Shown here piece by piece: positions 60,127 through 64,000 of a DNA stretch of 64,000 nucleotides (positions within the stretch are counted from its first letter, which is position 1; every line of letters begins with the position of its first letter). Origin of the DNA: Panopea generosa (lineage: Eukaryota; Mollusca; Bivalvia; Adapedonta; Hiatellidae); the NCBI GenBank assembly GCA_029582155.1, contig CM055899.1, positions 70,897,219 to 70,961,218 of the forward strand, given 5' to 3'. The notes under the pieces were generated by a model. The model was not told the origin of the DNA and searched no databases. It worked only from the letters and a program-made list of their open reading frames with translations. The translations under genes were made by a program, and so were the position numbers.

Positions 60127-60579
60127 CTACAGAAAGTGTTGAAAACGTTTACATGAACAAAGTTTTAAGATAATCGCCTGAAAACTGTGGAATAGTTTGC
60201 TCCACAATAGTTGTTATATGATAAGTTATACAGCAATTTAACAGTGCAAAACCAATATCTGCATAGAATTCAGTCCATATCATAAAATTTGTTTTACACA
60301 CATCTACAATTTATGTTGACTGTGTATATGCAAAGTTTCAAATTCAAGTCAATCGCATGAAAAAGAGAATTTTGTGTTTTCCCATTTAGCAGTCTTTCGT
60401 AAAAATTTCCACTTACTTGACCTCTTCTATCGAACAAACCTGAAACCCATACTCACAGGGATAATATATTCTTAATATTAACAAATATGGCTAGTCAGTT
60501 CTTGAAAAAAGAAGATTTTTAAATTAAATTATCCAGGCCATATAGTTTTGGAGAAGACCTTTTATATTTCAAAACAAGA

Positions 60580-62345
60580 AATGTCACTGGTAAGTGTCGC
60601 AAGCCCCCCAAATGGTCGGTGAAAATAATGATATATTTTATAATAGGTAGCAATGTATCCATGAATATCAAGAATCATGGACTGATGTTTCAGACTAGAC
60701 ACGCAATTTCATTTTTTTTAATTTTTTTTTTTTTTACATTAAAATTTGACCTTGACCTTTGTGTAACCTTGATCATGACATCTAATGTAAAGATCTGGGT
60801 ATTTCTACAGGTAGATGCAGGTGACACATCATCATGACATGCTGATCACTTGTATCAAGTTATTTTAAAATCCCTCAATGTAAAACAAAGTTACAGACCA
60901 GAAATGAAATATCAAACAAACTGAAAGTGTGACCTTGACTTCTGAGGTAAGGTTTTAGGCCTTAACGGGACACTTCATCATGTCATGTTGATCAATTGAT
61001 AAATTGAGCCAAGTGTTTTTGAAATCCATCCATGTATATTAAAGTCACAGACTGGACTTGAAATCTCAAACAGACTCAAAGTGTTGTTGAACAAACTCAA
61101 AGTTTGACCTTGGCCTTTGAGGTACGGGTCTTGGTCTTATGTGTGACACATCGTCATGACTCAAAGTGATGTCAAACAAACTCAAAGTGTGACCTTGACC
61201 TTTAAGGTACAGGTGTGAGTCTTTTGCATGACACGTCGTCATGTTATGTTGATGAATTCAGCGAAGTGTTTTTGGAATCAAAGTGTTGTTGAACAAACTC
61301 AAAGTTTGACCTTGGCCTTTGAGGTACGGGTCTTGGTCTTATGTGTGACACATCGTCATGACTCAACGTGATGTCAAACAAACTCAAAGTGTGACCTTGA
61401 CCTTTAAGGTACAGGTGTGAGTCTTTTGCATGACACGTCGTCATGTTATGTTGATGAATTCAGCGAAGTGTTTTTGGAATCAAAGTGTTGTTGAACAAAC
61501 TCAAAGTTTGACCTTGGCCTTTGAGGTACGGGTCTTGGTCTTATGTGTGACACATCGTCATGACTCAACGTGATGTCAAACAAACTCAAAGTGTGACCTT
61601 GACCTTTAAGGTACAGGTGTGAGTCTTATGCATGACACGTCGTCATGTTATGTTGATGAATTCAGCAAAGTGTTTTTGGAATTTATCCATAGGTGACAGT
61701 CACAGACTGGACACGAAATCTCAAGCAGAGTGAAAGTGTCGCCTAACAAAGTTAAATTGTGACCTTGATCTTTGAAGTGGGAGTCTGGGTGTTACGCTCG
61801 ACATGTCGTCATTTTATGTTGATCATTTGTAGCAAGTATTTATAAAATTCATCTATGCATGACAAAGTTACAGGCCAGACATGGAATCTCATACAGACTC
61901 AAAACAAACTTTAAGTGTGACCTTGACTTTTGAGGTACAGGTGTGGGTCTTATGTGTGACACGTCGTCATGTCATGCTGATGAATTGAGTGAAATGTTTT
62001 TGAAATTTATCCATAAGTGACAGTCACAGACCGGACAAGAAATCTCAAGCAGAGTGAAAGTGTCGTCTAACAAAGCTAAATTGTGACCTTGACCTTTGAA
62101 GTGGGAGTCTGGGTGTTACATGCGACATGTCGTCATGTTATGCTGATCATTTCTAGCAAGTATTTATAAAATTCATCTATGCATGACAAAGTTACAGGCC
62201 AGACATGGAATCTCATACAGACTCAAAACAAACTCAAAGTGTGACCTTGACCTTTGAGGTACAGGTGTGAGTCTTATGCGTGACATGTCGTCATGTCATG
62301 CAAATGAATTGAGTAAAATGTTTTTGAAATTTATCCATAGGTGAC
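60580..62345 (-). repeat. TCAAGGTCA-type direct-repeat array, inverted relative of 15840-18125
   Basis: Units contain 'gtgaccttgacctttgaggt', 'acaggtgtgagtctta', 'gacacgtcgtcatgttatgt' and 'gcatgacaaagttacaggcc', the reverse complement of motifs in the C1QBP intron 1 array. Its left end ('gcaatgtatccatgaatat') mirrors the right end of the other array ('tattcatggatacatcgct'). Confidence 0.75.
61076..61681 (-). repeat. Three near-identical 202-bp tandem copies
   Basis: 'tcaaagtgttgttgaacaaa' begins units at 61076, 61278 and 61480. Each unit contains two of the basic AAGGTCA-type repeats. Copies differ at very few bases, so this is a fresh local expansion inside the older array. Confidence 0.9.
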
Positions 62346-62835
62346 AAAGTTACAAAGAACTCAATGTTATTATTTGAACAATTTTGAGAAAGCTACATAT
62401 AAGAATGATTTGCATCAATTTGATGAAAATCTGTCATGAAGTTTTTATGAAATCATTTGAAGCAAAATTAACAGATGAATGATGGACACAGAGTGATCAT
62501 AAAAGTTCACCGTGAGTCTTTGACACAGGTGAGGTTAAAAGTATGATTTATTTCATGACCCTGAGCTTCTGGGAAAACCCCTGATGATATACCAGTCAAA
62601 CTCAATAAGGTTAGTTTATCAGGGGAAGTAAAAAGTACATGATAAATCATAGTGGTAAACACAGGTTATTTCCCTTGAGCAAAATGTCCACACTTGAGAT
62701 ACTGTTATTACCAGTTATGTAAGTGATGAGATAAATGTACTCCTTTGTTTTTCATTTTGTTTGATCACAAGGTAAATGACATACACATGATAGATTCTTC
62801 TGATTTCCTACAAGATCTATGTCATTCTGATTTAT

Positions 62836-63100
62836 CTCTAATTAACCTCAATTAAAAATGTATCTAGTTGAACTCAAAAATGTTTCTAATAAACAATTAT
62901 AAATATCTCTAATTAACCTCAATTAAGAATCTAGTTGAACTCAAAAATGTTTCTAATAAACAATTATAAATATCTCTAATTAACCTCAATTAAGAATGTA
63001 TCTAGTTGAACTCAAAAATGTTTCTAATAAAAAATTATAAATATCTCTAATTAATCTCAATTAAAAATGTTTCTAATTAACCTCAATTAATAATAATGTG
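62836..63100. repeat. 71-bp AT-rich tandem repeat, 3-4 copies
   Basis: The unit starts ctctaattaacctcaattaa and continues 'gtatctagttgaactcaaaa' and 'tgtttctaataaacaattat'. Later copies lack a few bases and the last is partial. Confidence 0.9.
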
Positions 63101-63404
63101 TTTTAAGGACTACAAAAAATCCCCTCAAATAAATTGACCAACCACTGTAAATATAACACTCATCTTCGAGGAAATTATTCTTCATCCCCTTTGGGATGGC
63201 TATCATTCGGTGTTAAGTTGTTAACTGTAAGATGCAATCTATACATTCATATAAGATTGTAAGTCAACATCAGGTACAACATATATTCAGGTGTATTGAC
63301 TGCACAAATTGAAATGACCACTTGACAACTCATTTGCACAAAGGCTATCAGAATTAATGATTAACAGTCAGAAAAAAAATATTTGGCAATCTAATTAAAA
63401 TTCA

Positions 63405-63575
63405 GTTAACCTAACAACTCTTTCCTACTAGTATGCAGAATTCGAGCATACCCATCTTCCCAAGTAACTAATAACTTGAATCCATAGTGTGAGACAAATG
63501 ATAATTATAACGTGGCACCTGTGGTATTGGATGTGGCAGGATGGGGATTTGAACTCACAACCCCTGGATTGCAGA
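63405..63575 (-). mobile_element. SINE-like repeat, relative of 50725-50990
   Basis: The minus strand has GGGGTTGTGAGTTCAAATCC (B box region). On the plus strand are 'cttcccaagtaactaataac' and 'gtgagacaaatgataattat', matching the other copy in order and spacing. Confidence 0.5.
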
Positions 63576-63730
63576 AAAATAGTAAGATATACTGGAATTA
63601 CATTATATACATATTGGTACTGAAATGATAAATGACTAAATGCTGAAGTACAGTGACAAGCTGATTTGACACAAAACTTATGGTAAGTATAACCCATGAG
63701 CCATTTGACTCAATTTGAATACTTCCACTA

Positions 63731-64000
63731 CATTGTTACCTTAATCCTTGGTTTGTGGTGTACTGGGGTATCTGGTGATGTCAGATATATGCTTACATTG
63801 TTACCTTAATACATGGTTTGCTGTCTACTGGGGTATCTGGTGATGTCAGATCTATGCCTACATTGTTACCTTAATACTTGGTTTGCGGTCTACTGGAGTA
63901 TCTGGTGATGTCAGATCTATGCCTACATTGTTACCTTAATACTTGGTTTGCGGTCTACTGGGGTATTTGGTGATGTCAGATCTATGACTACATTGTTACC
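63731..64000 (-). repeat. 65-bp minisatellite with exon-like units at the window edge
   Basis: The plus-strand phrase cattgttaccttaatacttg recurs at 63731, 63796, 63861, 63926 and 63991, so the period is exactly 65 bp. On the minus strand each unit reads IDLTSP(D/N)TPVDRKPSIK followed by gtaaca, like an exon ending at a donor, and 'atgtag' before it looks like an acceptor. Since 65 is not a multiple of three, the units are not translated through. The array continues beyond the window. Confidence 0.85.

Overview
The window is nuclear DNA of an invertebrate animal, most likely a bivalve mollusc. The genes have GT-AG introns, three deeply conserved metazoan proteins can be assembled, the background is AT-rich, and the introns are full of repeat families of a style I associate with bivalve genomes (tRNA-headed SINEs, direct-repeat families of 150-200 bp, MITEs). 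The species assignment is inference.

Three protein genes can be supported. (1) An SRSF1 (SF2/ASF) splicing-factor gene lies on the minus strand. It has four coding exons between 12656 and 4339 that join in frame into 264 residues: RRM1, a Gly/Arg linker, RRM2 and a short RS tail. (2) A C1QBP (p32/gC1qR, Mam33 family) gene lies on the plus strand. Its six coding exons between 14206 and 46070 join in frame into 271 residues with a mitochondrial-type N-terminus. About 97% of this 32-kb gene is intron. (3) The 3' part of an acidic protein lies on the minus strand, with exons at 60126-60049, 58765-57709, 55038-54978 and 51815-51641. I assign it tentatively to ERCC6L (PICH); any helicase domain would lie beyond 64000. 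SRSF1 and C1QBP are head to head with about 1.5 kb between their start codons; C1QBP and the ERCC6L-like gene converge on 46071-51640.

Layout: 1-4338 is SRSF1 3' flank with old repeats. 4339-12656 is SRSF1, with a 1.4-kb inverted-repeat transposon and a MITE in its last intron. 12657-14205 is the shared promoter interval. 14441-23138 (C1QBP intron 1) holds foldbacks, a direct-repeat array rich in TCAAGGTCA, two identical-looking 466-bp MITEs and a 1.48-kb TA-flanked element. 24856-35495 (intron 3) is dominated by a 34-bp minisatellite of about 200 copies, interrupted by a second copy of the 1.4-kb transposon. 35602-44295 (intron 4) holds a tandem 638-bp repeat carrying an 891-bp hAT-like insertion, then a 45-bp minisatellite of about 50 copies that stops 20 bp before the exon 5 acceptor. 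46071-51640 holds a 36-bp minisatellite, SINE-like sequences and a dead LINE fragment. 51641-64000 is the ERCC6L-like gene, with a tandem duplication covering part of its large exon and an exon-like 65-bp minisatellite running off the right edge.

No bacterial genes, CRISPR array or intact transposase was seen. The most notable material is structural: tandem arrays and nested insertions placed very close to, or derived from, exons.
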